Shown: piece by piece, positions 22,163 to 32,282 of the stretch | Layout of the letters: each line of letters starts with the position of its first letter | Position numbering within the stretch: position 1 is the first letter of the stretch | Origin: Macrocybe gigantea | Lineage: Eukaryota > Basidiomycota > Agaricomycetes > Agaricales > Callistosporiaceae | Direction of reading: 5' to 3' | DNA: 64,000 nucleotides | Assembly: GCA_011319805.1 (NCBI GenBank) | Contig: SJRY01000253.1 | Location: 434,001-498,000 of the forward strand | Notes under the pieces: generated by a model | What the model was told of the DNA's origin: nothing | Seen by the model: the letters and a program-made list of their open reading frames with translations, nothing else | Database searches by the model: none | Program-made: the position numbers and the translations under genes

Positions 22163-23498
22163 TCACTCTGCGGTCAACTGCTTCCTCCAGCTCTGCCTCC
22201 TCTGCTCGTTCTCCCTCTCCAAGTCCTGCAATCTCCTGTCCAGCGCCTCTCTATGCTCTTCCGGCCCACCCTCAGCCTTCCACGCGTCAGGATCGCTAAA
22301 CTTGAACCCGAGCTTCATCTTGACCTGCGCGACGTAGCCCACCTCGCCCGGACAGCGCGAGACGGCGTCCCAGCGCCTCCTGCGCGGGGACATGCGGCAC
22401 TCGACGTGCGCGGGCGGACGGCGTCGCTGCTGCCCGAGCGTGTGCGCGAGGACCTCGCCGCGGCGCTCGCGCACCTTTTCGCGCGTCTTGTTGCGCACCT
22501 TTTCTTGACGCGCGGCGTGGACGAGCGTGCGGAGACGGTGCGAAGCACGGGCGTGCCGTAGGTGCCGTAAGCGCGTGATGTGCGCGTGGATCCGGGCGCG
22601 TTCTTTCCTGAGCGGTGCGACTGTGCGAAAAGGTGTGTGTGTGAGTTAAATGGGAGTGGGAATGGCCGTCACGTACACCAGCCGAAATCTTCAAACACGG
22701 GCGGGCCCGTCCTCGCGAGGTCCGCCGGGCGGCACATCTCCCTCACACCGCGCTCAAACGCGCGTTCGTCGGCCAGGTCCCTGATCATCTCGGCCACGAG
22801 CCGCGCGCGATCGACCCAGCGCGCCTTTGCGCGTATGCGCTTGCGGATCATGCCGCTGATGGCGTCGGGCTGGGGCGACAGGCGGGGCAGGATGCGGTTG
22901 AACTCGGAGGCGCGGAGGTAGGCGCCTGTGACGATCGGGCGGTTGGCTAGCTGTGTTTGCCACGCCCGTTCGGCGGAGGCTAGGCCGAGCCAGTATGCGG
23001 TTTGGGCGTGCGTGTGCAGGAGGGAGGTGTATCGCGCGAGGACGGCTTGTTGCTTTGCGTCGCCTGCGTTGGCGCGCTGGAACGCGTCGAGGAACTGCGT
23101 GGGAGGTCAGGCGCGGGCATCGAGCGAGGAACAGGATAGGCCGACCTTGTACCCTCGCTCGAGGTACTTTTTCGTCTCGGCGGTGCCCGTCAGGCCCTTT
23201 TTCCTGCGAAACACCATCCGCACTCGAAACTTTATCTTTCCTTGTGAGCAGAGGTCAGCAAGCGCTTCGTCGTCGGCCGCAGCCAGAAAGGGCGTGCACG
23301 CACATGGTCGGACGGCGCTTCCCTGAGGAGGCCGCGGTAGAGGCCCCAGAGCGTCGGTATGCGGTGCGCTGCGAGCTGGAAGAACGGCACGCGCGGGCGG
23401 ACGCGGCGGAGTGGGGAGACGAGGCTGGCGAGGTTGGTGCGGAATGAGAGGACGAGGGCGACGGGGTGTAGGTGTGCATTGAAGAGAGGTGTAAACAT
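22163..23498 (-). CDS. LYR-motif protein (Complex1_LYR-like), mitochondrial
   Basis: LYR proteins act in the mitochondrial matrix as helpers of Fe-S transfer or respiratory-complex assembly, usually with acyl carrier protein. Exon 1 (23498-23304) encodes MFTPLFNAHLHPVALVL and then TLWGLYRGLLREAP, which contains LYR with the usual downstream R-LLR pattern. Further exons read IKFRVRMVFRRKKGL, FLDAFQRANAGDAKQQAVL, AYWLGLASAERAWQTQLA, RILPRLSPQPDAISGMIRKR, GPPVFEDFGWFAPLRKERAR, and end in a long charged helix to the stop at 22163. The junction W|F uses a GTACGT donor and restores the frame. At roughly 330 residues it is much longer than the 80-120 of small LYR proteins, so it belongs to a longer fungal subgroup. 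The partner complex cannot be told. Confidence 0.72.
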
Positions 23499-23544
23499 GA
23501 ACACACACCGAGCTGGGCAAGACGTCATAGAAAGACGACGCCCC

Positions 23545-24425
23545 CCAACGGCGCGGGACTCGGTTCCGTGGTGGCCCAGCTGCGAAGCAGCGCAGCGCTC
23601 GCAACGATGCTGGACGCCAGCCTCGCGACGTTCGGCATCACGTCGGACCACATCACCGGGTACCGCGCCGCGTCCATCATGCAGCTCGACCTGCTCGAGC
23701 ACGCGCTGTCCCGCGGAACGAGGATCTGCTCCCTCACGAGCTCGCCGAGTACGCGCGCACGGCCGCGCTCGTCGCGAGCTGGTGCGACAGCGTGAGCCAC
23801 AACGCGACGCGCGGCGCCGAGCAGGCGCACGAGCTCCGCGCGCTCTGGCGCGGGTGCGGCCTCGTCTTGGACGACCGTCCGTGGGACGTGCACTATGACA
23901 TGAGCAAGTGCACGTGGAAGTGGGTCAAGCATTGTGTTTGGCCGGCTCGGGAGCACCACCACCACCACCACCACCACGACGGGCGGCATCGGGCTGCACG
24001 TCCGGTGGGGCGACATGTCGTTGAGCTCGTACCACTCGACGGTGGACCCTCTCGTGCCAGAGCGCTCGACGCCGATCGACAAGGCCGCGGACCTGCGGTC
24101 GTGCGACGTGCGGGACGAGCTGAGCGTGTACATGGAGTGGCACAACGACACGATGCTCGCCGGGCTCGGGGAGCCCTACCGCATCGTCGATTCGGGCGAC
24201 TCGATCGCCGACCTGCTCGACCTCGCCGCCAACAGGCTCATGATCCTCGACATCAGCAGCTGGACCGTCCTCGCGCACCAGATCGCCGACGGCGGCGTCA
24301 CGGTCATACCCGACCACGACCTGTTCGACATCAACTGGTACGACAACGGAGTGAATCACGTCTTGCGCTGGAACGAACTGCTGTCCATCCCGTGCTCGGA
24401 CCTTTCTGCGCTGCTTGCTCTGTAA
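23545..24425 (+). pseudogene. 5'-truncated glycosyltransferase-like gene, function uncertain
   Basis: Segments in order: GAGLGSVVAQLRSSAALATM, EDLLPHELAEYARTAALVAS, RPWDVHYDMSKCTWKWVKHC, GGIGLHVRWGDMS, YRIVDSGDSIADLLDLAANR, LMILDISSWTVLAHQIADGG, ending DLSALLAL at 24425. The GLG..AQLR start, IGLHVRWGD middle and SS..VLAHQ end recall a fungal family related to glycosyltransferases, but I cannot name the reaction. The pieces lie in three frames, with single-base breaks near 23,720 and 23,932, which may be sequence errors. Separately, the N-terminus normally expected before GAGLGS (signal or membrane anchor) has no room: the LYR gene starts on the other strand at 23498. So it is probably a 5'-truncated remnant. 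Confidence 0.5.
23954..23978 (+). repeat. CAC/ACC trinucleotide repeat
   Basis: Eight CAC units. In the frame that continues into GGIGLHVRWGD it reads as polyThr; the polyHis reading is a shifted frame. Confidence 0.85.
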
Positions 24426-24548
24426 AGAATTCTTTGTATAATATTTGGACTATACCATACATGACTGCAAATTTCATATCCTACTTCACAGCAAGATGCT
24501 AAGAAAGTTCACGCCCTAGCGACGGCCTCGGATTCCGACCGGACCCAG

Positions 24549-25792
24549 TCAGCAACGAGCGGGTGATCCACCCCAGGCCGAAACGCGCTCGACGTGCCGC
24601 GAAAACGTCGCGGTCGGGATGAACAGCGGCAAGGCTGCGGACGTCATCAAACCAGAAAAAAACGCAGGCGACGGGCGCACGCACCGTCCTGGATAACAGC
24701 AAGCGCTCCAGCCGACGAGAGCTTCTCATGCACCATCACTGCACCGCCAAGCCCGACATACTTATCAGCCACCTCCACCAACCCAAAAAAAAAAAGCGCA
24801 CTCACGAAACGCGCACACGACGACGCACGCCTTCCACTCTGCCAAAGAATGCACGAGCACTCGCCCGCCCTCCTCCACCGCACCACAGACGAACGCGCAC
24901 GCTTCGGGTAGGGCATCAAGCAGCCCGGCGCCCTCCCTAGACTCATCCACCTGCACGTGGCGGCACACCGTCGTCGTCGTCGTCGTCGGTGCAGCAGGCG
25001 CGACGGTGAGGAGGTGCGTGATGCCGAGGTCCAGCAAGAGCGACTCTGCCTGCTCCTCGTCCCGCGGGAACTCGGAGCTGAGGTACACGCGGTCGGGCAC
25101 GACGCAGGTCGTGTCGACACGGAGCTCAGGAAGCGCGTCACGACGCGGCGGTGCTGCCGCTTCCACCGCGCGTAGACGCTGCAGGAACGGCAAGGCGCGT
25201 AGGCGCAGTCGGCAAAGACTTGGAGCTGGCGGATGAAGCCGTAATTCGGGTGTGCTTGCGGGCGGCCTGCCGGGGGGCGAGTCTCAAAAGTCAGGACGGT
25301 TGGCATAAAGCAGGGGCGAACGCACGCTGTTTGATGTAATGCACAGCGTCTCGCCGGCTCATCTTTCTCGTCTTCATCACTTAATCACGGCTCGATCAGA
25401 AACGCACAGTTCAATTCGGAAGACGACGCACGGTAGGCAGCGACGACGGTGGCGCTCCTCGAGACGCCCATGACACAATGCACGAGCACGCGCCCACCGG
25501 CTCTGAGCGCGTGCTGGATAAACTCGCACGCGGCGGGAAGGTGGATGAGAATGTCCTCATACTCGCTGTCGTCTATGGGGATGCTGAGGTGGTGCGGACC
25601 CGTGGAGGGATTCTCGGGGCAGATGGAGAGGATGTGCGTGATACCCAGGGAGTGGCGGTATTCTTGTGACTCGGCGGCGGAGAGGCTGTTTGTCGATAAC
25701 GATGAACAAAAGCAATTCGATTACCGCAAATCCAGGAAGACTCACTTGCCAAGGTAGACCTGGCCTGGGATGATCTCGTTTGCTCTGCTCAT
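24549..25792 (-). CDS. tandem dual-specificity phosphatase with a Cys-less second domain
   Basis: Start MSRANEIIPGQVYLGN at 25792. Domain 1 (about residues 8-150) has the DSP active loop HCVMGVSRSATVVAAYL, with catalytic Cys and Arg, and general-acid Asp in IDDSEYED; it should remove phosphate from Tyr/Ser/Thr. The splices N|L, AAYL|M, Q|R and L|M all restore family sequence (RRPQAHPNYGFIRQLQVFA). Domain 2 repeats the fold (CVVPDRVYLSSEFPRDEEQA, LGITHLLTVAP), but its loop reads VLVHSLAEWKACVVVCAFL: the Cys is Ser and the Gly and Arg are gone, so this half should be inactive and may bind substrate or regulate. It ends MVHEKLSSAGALAVIQDALP, LFIPTATFSRHVERV, stop 24549. One frame break near 25,115 between the domains (RFLSS to VDTTCVV) is probably a missing base. 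Confidence 0.82.
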
Positions 25793-26453
25793 TAGAAAGA
25801 GAGTGAAAGCACGATGTGCATCGCCTGTCGGAAAAAGGAATGGCGTGATACGTCAACAACGAGGTTCAGAAGAATGATTATTAAAAAAGAAAGGAAACAA
25901 GTGGCGATGTTGACATCAGGACTTGATGCGAGGCCGAATTACCATCAGGGTCTTTGGCATTTCCTTTCTGAAGATCATGCCATTCCTCTGAATATGTTGA
26001 ACCGCTGCAACTCCAATAAACTTGTCCGTCAACTTCAACGAAAAAGAAAAGCTGGCAGCCGCGGACTTGACAATCAAGACAGAAACAGCAGAGGAACCAT
26101 CAAACCATGACGTCACCACCTTGACAACAGTGGAGCATCGGCGACCGGACGTGCCGAGATCGTTGAGCCCAGTGAATTTGCAAAAAAAAACGCGTGTATT
26201 GGAGTAAAAGTGCCAATTTGCACGACGGATGGAATGTGGAGCTGCATTGTTCCAGTTGAAACGTTGATCTGCTGCTCCGCCGACGTTCAGATTATCAGGT
26301 CTCACTCCTGCCAAAAAAAAAAAAACAAACAAACAAAAAAAAAGGACGTTCACCCATGGCCTGAAAGACGTCCAAGTTTGCAGGAAAAGAACAACGATAT
26401 AGCCTCCGACAATGAAAACAACGACGATGACCACGACCGCGTCTTCTGCCAAC
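25793..26453. other. divergent spacer, phosphatase to F-box gene
   Basis: About 660 bases with long A-runs (26,313-26,344) and no accepted exon. Promoters of the two flanking divergent genes are expected here. Confidence 0.45.
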
Positions 26454-28949
26454 ATGACGTCACTCAAAACCGGCTTCCGCTGCTCCTGGCAGAGGCCGAC
26501 GAGCTGCTCAGCGAGCCGGCGAGACTGGGCCCGTACAGCAGCGGCATCAACGATTCTGCAGCGCTCGAGCACCACGTCGCGGTTGTGCAGGTGCACATCA
26601 TGGAGATCGAGTCCGTCCAGGCCGAGCTCCGCGCCAAACCGCTCCTCAAGCTTCGGCTGGACCTCATATCCGCCCTCGCGCCAAAGAAGCAGGAAGAGCA
26701 AAACCACGCAGCCGCCGCAGCTGCGAGCTCGACATCGCCTAGCAGCAGCAGCAGCAACCCGAGCAAGGCGATTCAGGACCGTCTGTGCCGCCTCAAGCGA
26801 CACTTGAACGCGCTGGCGCCCATCTCGCGGCTCCCGCTCGAGGTCCTGCACATCATCTTCGGCCTCCTCGCCCGCGCGGCGGCGGACGACGACGCCCTCG
26901 ACGCGTACGAGCGCACCGGCTTTGCGTTTGGCGGCAGCGGCGGAGGGTACTTCAACCCGTGCCTGTTTCCCTCGCACCAGACGTGGCTCAACCTGACGTT
27001 CGTGTGCCACCTATGGCGAGAGTTGATCGTCTCGGACGCGCATTTTGGACCAGGGTGCCTGAGGGCTCGGCGGCGTGGGCGCAGAGGTTCGTAGAAAGGT
27101 CCAAGAACGAGCCGCTCGTCGTGCGCACCGATATGCTCTCTCTGTCCGCCACAGCCGCGCCCATCCCGACCGCCTCGTCATCCACCCGCTCGCGCACCCT
27201 GTCCATGACAACACGCACGATGAATCTCGCTCTGCAGACGCTGCACCCGCACCTCTACCCTGGCGCGCCAGCCAACAACCCTCCACCCCGCCCCAAGCCC
27301 AAGCCGCGGCGCCCAAAACGCGCCAGCGCGCGCGAGCTCGAGACCCCTCTGCGCATCTACCTCTGCGAGCTGCCGCGCATCCGCGAGCTCGCGCTCGACG
27401 TGTACACGACGCTCGGCGCGCTCGAGGCGGACCTTCGACGCCTCCCGGCACGTGCGATGGAGAGCCTCGCGCTGCGCTCCCACTGCGTGTACGTGTTCCT
27501 CCCCGATGCGCTCTTTGCGGGCGAGCCTCCGGAACGTCTGCGCCGCCTCGCGCTCAGCACGTGCTGCCTCTCCGCTGCGCGCTCTCCTTTGCTGCATCCC
27601 CGCACCCGCGCGGCGCTCACGCATCTGAGCCTCGTGAACGTGCTGCTCGACGTCGATTTTGGAGGGTTCGTGGAGATGGTCAGAGGTCTCGAGAGCATGC
27701 GCGAGCTGTGTCTTGTGAATGTCATCCCGCCCGTGCACCATCGAGGTGCGCTGATCGTCCCGCCGTCGATCTTGCTCAGGAGCGTGCCGGAGAGGGACAA
27801 GGTGCGTCTCGGGCGCCTCGTCCGCGCGCATCTCGCAGGATCGCCATTCTCTCTCGCGCGGTTCCTCAACCGGCTCAACCTCGCCCCGGCTTCGTCGGCT
27901 GCGGCGATGCCCCGCGTGAGCGCCACGTTCGAGTTTGGGAGAGCGGAGACGGACGAGCTGGCCAACGAGGTGCTCGTCGCGCTCATGGCGAGCACGACAA
28001 GGTGCGTGCAGGACCTCGAGGGTCCTATCGCAGCGAGAAGAGTCGTCACCGCCATGTCGCTCTCCTCGTGCTCGTACGACCAGTCTGGCATCATTGGTGC
28101 CGTCTGGACGAGCGAGGCGCGCGCCGAGGGCAGGATGTTCGGATTGTTGAACGACGAGAAAGGAGAAGAACTGGAGGGGAGCAAGAAGAACGAGAGAGCG
28201 TGGCGAGCGCGTGCGCGTATCGGTATGCTATACGCCTGCGCCAGCGCGACGCCTCGCTGAGCGTCGCCGATCTCGACGAGACGTTCGTTCCGCGCGCCGC
28301 GGCGGCGTGGCTTGTCGCGCTGCAGTGCAAGTCGCACCTGCGCACCATCAGACTCAAGGGGTCGGGCAACGATGCGTTTTTCGGGTGCTTGCGCGCCCTC
28401 ATGGCTGCGCTGACTGCCTCTGCGACAACGGCGGCGGCGGCGGCTGGGTCGCCGACTGGTTCACCTACCGGGTTCGCATCACTGGCGATGTCGATGTCGA
28501 CCCTGCCCATGCGCAGCGTTGAAGAGGTCGTTTTTGCGGATAATGTTGGGCTCGAGTGGCTCAAGCGGAACCATGACAGTCCTAACCCACTCTTGGGCGT
28601 CTCTGGCGCGAGCAGGAACGCAGGCGCAGGCGCAGGTGTTGGTGCTGGTGCGGGCGGGCGCGGTGGCGGCGTGGACGATCTCCTCGCCGTGTTCCCCTGC
28701 GTCCGGCGCATCGTCTTTGTGGACGTGGACGTGTCGTACGGCGCACGGCGCCGTGTGTATGCTTGGCTCGTGAGGTTCGTGGAGGACCTTGTGTCGCTTT
28801 GTGCTACTGGCGGAGGGGGTGGTGGTGGTGGTGGCGTGATGCCGAGCGTGCGGTTCGAGCGGTGCGAGGGCGTGAGAGACGGAGAGGTGTGGGAGGTGCT
28901 GGAGGGGTTGTGTCCGAGGGAGTTGAGGGAGCAGACCGTCGGCACTTAG
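26454..28949 (+). CDS. F-box / leucine-rich-repeat-type protein
   Basis: F-box proteins hold substrates for SCF ubiquitin ligases by binding Skp1. Order: a helical N-terminus (RLPLLLAEADELLSEPARLG, VHIMEIESVQAELRAKPLLK), the F-box ISRLPLEVLHIIFGLL with TWLNLTFVCHLWREL, and then about 600 residues of leucine-rich strands (ELPRIRELALDVYTTLGALE, ERLRRLALSTCCLS, HLSLVNVLLDVDFGGFV, SVEEVVFADNVGLEWL), ending PRELREQTVGT. The start is uncertain; the ATG at 26454 begins a plausible MTSLK, one base out of frame with NRLPLLL. Two further one-base breaks are needed: near 27,045 (AHF to WTRVPEG, at a T-run) and near 28,200-28,260. No intron is obvious over 2.4 kb, unusual beside its neighbours. Gly- and Ala-rich insertions near the end look disordered. 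Confidence 0.72.
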
Positions 28950-29643
28950 GAGGGCTTAATCCATCTTTTAGCTTATTTGAATGTTTTCGTTATTTTTTTT
29001 TGTATCCCAATCATATTGGTCCTTCGAGAACAGGTGGTGCCGACGAGTTCGAACGGTGTCGTAAGCAGAGCCGTCAGACGGGGTTGCGAGTGGCTTCGAT
29101 TTGTTCTCATGGCGGAGTTTTTTGCGTTTCCTCGTATGTGCCAGTGAGCTGGATGGTGCCGCCCGTGGCATGATATCCAAAGCATTTTCACCGAAATGGA
29201 GAGCGAGACGAGGTTGACTTTTGGGGTATACTTGTTACCCTATTTGCATAGTGCATCTGATCGAATTTTTTTGTTTGTCAATAACTGTGCAGTTGCAACC
29301 TGTCGGAGAAAGGAATGTTTGGGACGAATCGGACGGAACTTGCGAGGGATCTGCCTGAAAAAGGCAACGTGTCTTGGGTGCTAATAATGGCATTCGAAAC
29401 CTTTTTGGCTGTCTCAGCTTGCTCTTTTTTAGAGTCCGCTTTTTCGCCCCATCCGCACCCGTCTCTCCCCAAGCCCTCACCACCTCCTTCTCTTTTCCTC
29501 TTCGCATCGCAGATCAGTCTGTTTTGTGTTTCTCTTCCTTTTTTCTTTTTTTTCTACGTCTTTTTTTCTCTCTTTATTTCGTTTTTTTGTCTTGTTTTAA
29601 GTGAACTTTTTTTTCTTTTCTTCGGGGACGGTGTGTGGCGGAG
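28950..29643. other. spacer with long T-runs
   Basis: Nearly 700 bases between two plus-strand genes, with many T-rich tracts from 29,400 on, consistent with the pyrimidine-rich leader of the next gene. No coding exon seen. Confidence 0.5.
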
Positions 29644-30847
29644 ATGAGGAATTGGCTGTGGACGATCTTGTGCTGTGGATGTTTGAGAACCGAGTCGGAC
29701 GAGCGCCAAGCGGAGAACGAGCGTCAGCCCGACGAGTCGTCTCATCTCATACCTGATCACGTCGTCCAGTCCTAGTGAGTGATCTGGAATGTTTTTTTTT
29801 TGAGTGAGGCGTTGATATGATTATCTTTTTTTTTTCCTTTTCCTTTTCTTTTCTTTTTTTTTTTGTGCAGTGAAAACAGTCCCTCTTATATCGATCAGCA
29901 GAGGCTGCAAGAGCGCCTCGGGACCATCGTTCGCTCGAAAGAAGGGTGAGTTCACTTCCTTTTTTTTTTTCCTCCGGTCTTTCGTTTTCTTACATGAGTC
30001 AACCTTTTAAAAAAAATTTTTTTTTTCAGCAAAATGGTGAACGTGAGCTCCCAAGTGCCGTTCAACCTGCACGGGAACGCCTTCCCGTCCTCGGAATTCG
30101 ACTCGCGCGACCGCGCACGCGCCCACACCAGCGGCCGGCGCCGTTCGCCGTCCGCAGACTTTCACGACTTTCACGGCCACGGCCACGACGACGACGACCA
30201 TCCGCGAGACGAGCGGCGCTATGCGCATTACCGTCCGCACGTCCATCCCGATCGTCCATATTACCACCACTACTCAACCGAGCCTCGCACTCACACGCGC
30301 CACATGTACGAGCCGCAGCCGCAGCCGCAGCCTCAGCCACAGTCTCATCCGCATCCGTATCCTTACCCTTATCCGCACGCATACTATGATGACGACGACC
30401 CTTATGCGTCGAATCGTGACCGCGATGGCCACGCCGGTGGTGGTGTTGGTGGTGGTGCCGCGCGACGCTCGCGCTCGCGGTCTGCCTCGCGGGATGGGCT
30501 CTATGCGCGGGCGCGGCAGGAGCGTCCTGCATCTTCTCGACCGAACCCGATTTTGAACGTGCGCCTCGTGAGCTTGGACAAGGTCGCCAGCGAGCGCAGG
30601 GCCCGTGCCGAGAAGAGAAATCATAGTGGTGGGGGTGGGGATAAGCGCTCCGCGTCGACGGAGGAGGGCGGAGAGGCGGTTGATGGTGGCAAGGCGCCGT
30701 GCGAGTCGCCTCGACCGATGTCTCCTAATCAGGTCTGGTCTCCAAAGCTCTGCAGCACTTGCCCAGTCTGATGCGATGCTCTAGGAGTTTGTGAACAGGC
30801 TCAAAGCGCAAGATGCCAACGCCATCTCGCTCAGCTGGGGAGACTGA
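29644..30847 (+). CDS. LAMTOR1/Meh1(Ego1)-like protein with long disordered insert
   Basis: LAMTOR1 proteins anchor the Ragulator/EGO complex to the vacuole or lysosome for TORC1 signalling. Exons 29644-29774, 29871-29945, 30030-30732 and 30785-30847 give 323 residues without a break. The family core is clear: SYIDQQRLQERLGTIVRSKE then GKMVNVSSQVPFNL. The N-terminus MRNWLWTILCCGCL has paired Cys for palmitoylation; family members often start MG for myristoylation, but here residue 2 is Arg. Unusual: between the core and the C-terminus (EFVNRLKAQDANAISLSWGD) lies about 230 residues of low-complexity sequence with His/Asp runs, Pro-Gln and Pro-Tyr repeats and an RS-rich part. Introns have long T tracts before their acceptors. 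The domain call is firm; the vacuolar location is inferred. Confidence 0.8.
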
Positions 30848-31574
30848 ATCAACCAAGAATGTCTTCATCATGCTTGCTGCGACAAAGAATCCCGTCATTC
30901 AACGATTACATCCTGAAGGACGCGATTGAGACGTTTCACGCGGAATGGAACGATCGATCAATTGATCGACTCGCCTTCATGTTCCACGGACCTCCAAAGC
31001 GCGCCGCGTACACGGGTCGGGGAATCCGTTTCGTACGCTCGACTCGCATACTCTGACAGCCGCGACTCTCTGTGCTTTCTGCAAATATCTGGCCGATTAC
31101 TATTTTTTTTTCTCGCCCTGTGACGTTACATTACCTTGATAGACTGCAACCTTTAGACGCTTATGGCATTGAACTTTCTTGACTTTTTTTTTTTCGTAAT
31201 GCTCTCGTTATGCGACTATCCTTGGGACAAAATGTTCTTTACGGAAGTTTGCCCTGCCTCTCTTGCTATCGATACGCGAACGTCTGTTACCACCCGCTTC
31301 TTGTATGTATGTACACCGTAATGTAATATAGAGTGCATCGATTATGTGTGTGTGTTTATGGACAATGTGGGTGAAGGATGGCGATATGCGGGCAAGTACA
31401 TGGGTCTAAGGCTTCATGAGTACATACAATGGGGCAATGTTACATCCAACTCGGCGAATCACGATGCACGACCTTTGGCGGCGTGTGCCATCAATCAAGG
31501 GCATCGAGTCAAAAGAACAATCCAGTGACTCACAAGCGATAAGTTAGCTCCTCTCTGCCGCATGGCGAGAGATC
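30848..31574. other. spacer with no recognised gene
   Basis: About 730 bases between converging genes. It contains the 3' ends of both neighbours; short open frames have no support. Confidence 0.5.
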
Positions 31575-32282
31575 TCAATACTCGAGCGGCTGCAGAGGCT
31601 GCGACTTTCGCCCCACGGGTACCGGTCCGACTATGTGCTCCTGCTGCAGGCATCGCGGTGAGTGAGGGTGCGACGGCGATTTGGGGCCTCGTTGCGATGG
31701 CGATGATCGCAGGTCCTGCTTCAAGTTATCGCGGTGCACAGGCAACGCCTGACACGCGCTTCTCAGCACCAACGACGCTGCACCATGCGCACCAGCCCCC
31801 TGTCCACCGTCCGCAGCGACCTGAAGCCTCGGCGGCGGGTACGCTCTGACAAACGCTTCAGAGACGCATCGATAGTCTTCCCTCAGGAGCTCCTCCGAGA
31901 ACGCATAGTCCGCCCGCCGTATGACCGCCGCGACGTCCGCCGGCGAGCACCCGACCTGCGCGGCGATCTCGTCGTCGCTCTGGTAGTGGTATGCGCTCAG
32001 GATGCGGATCTGCGCGCGCTGCGTACGCGTGAGCGCTGGCGCGCAGGCGCGTGCGGCGAGTCGGGTGTCTGTGAGCTGCGTCTGCTGAAGCGGGTGTGGT
32101 GTGAGTTGTGGGCTTTGGCACGGTGGAGCGCTCGCCGTTGGCGGCACAGGACCGGGAGTCAGCACGCGGACAACGAAGCGTTCGTCGCCTTTCCCTGTCT
32201 TGGTGGCCCCGGCGTAGTCCAGATCCTTTGGTTTCAGGACAGAGCAGTACTTGTCCCAGGGCTTTCTGCGAGACGCAGCCAT
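31575..32282 (-). CDS. hypothetical protein with a possible helix-turn-helix segment
   Basis: Start MAASRRKPWDKYCSV at 32282, single exon as read, 235 residues. The first 45 residues (KPWDKYCSVLKPKDLDYAG, ERFVVRVL) look conserved. The middle contains TRTQRAQIRILSAYHYQSDD followed by EIAAQVGCSPADVAAVIRR, which resembles the recognition helices of HTH proteins; this is pattern only. The C-terminal 80 residues are compositionally odd, so a frame break or missed intron there is possible. No family name can be given. Confidence 0.5.
   Translation of the reverse strand: MAASRRKPWDKYCSVLKPKDLDYAGATKTGKGDERFVVRVLTPGPVPPTASAPPCQSPQLTPHPLQQTQLTDTRLAARACAPALTRTQRAQIRILSAYHYQSDDEIAAQVGCSPADVAAVIRRADYAFSEELLREDYRCVSEAFVRAYPPPRLQVAADGGQGAGAHGAASLVLRSACQALPVHRDNLKQDLRSSPSQRGPKSPSHPHSPRCLQQEHIVGPVPVGRKSQPLQPLEY

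Noticed and set aside
23936..24000. Run of eight histidines (apparent metal-binding or His-tag)
   Set aside because: This is the shifted reading of a CAC/ACC repeat; the frame that continues into GGIGLHVRWGD reads threonine, and no vector sequence is nearby.
25916..27010. 364-codon open frame on the minus strand across the F-box gene
   Set aside because: It is the antisense shadow of a GC-rich coding region; the plus strand carries the recognisable F-box and leucine-rich repeats, while this frame has low-complexity Arg/Val-rich sequence and no motif.
27357..28337. 326-codon minus-strand frame
   Set aside because: Antisense to the F-box leucine-rich repeats; composition dominated by Ser/Arg, no family features.
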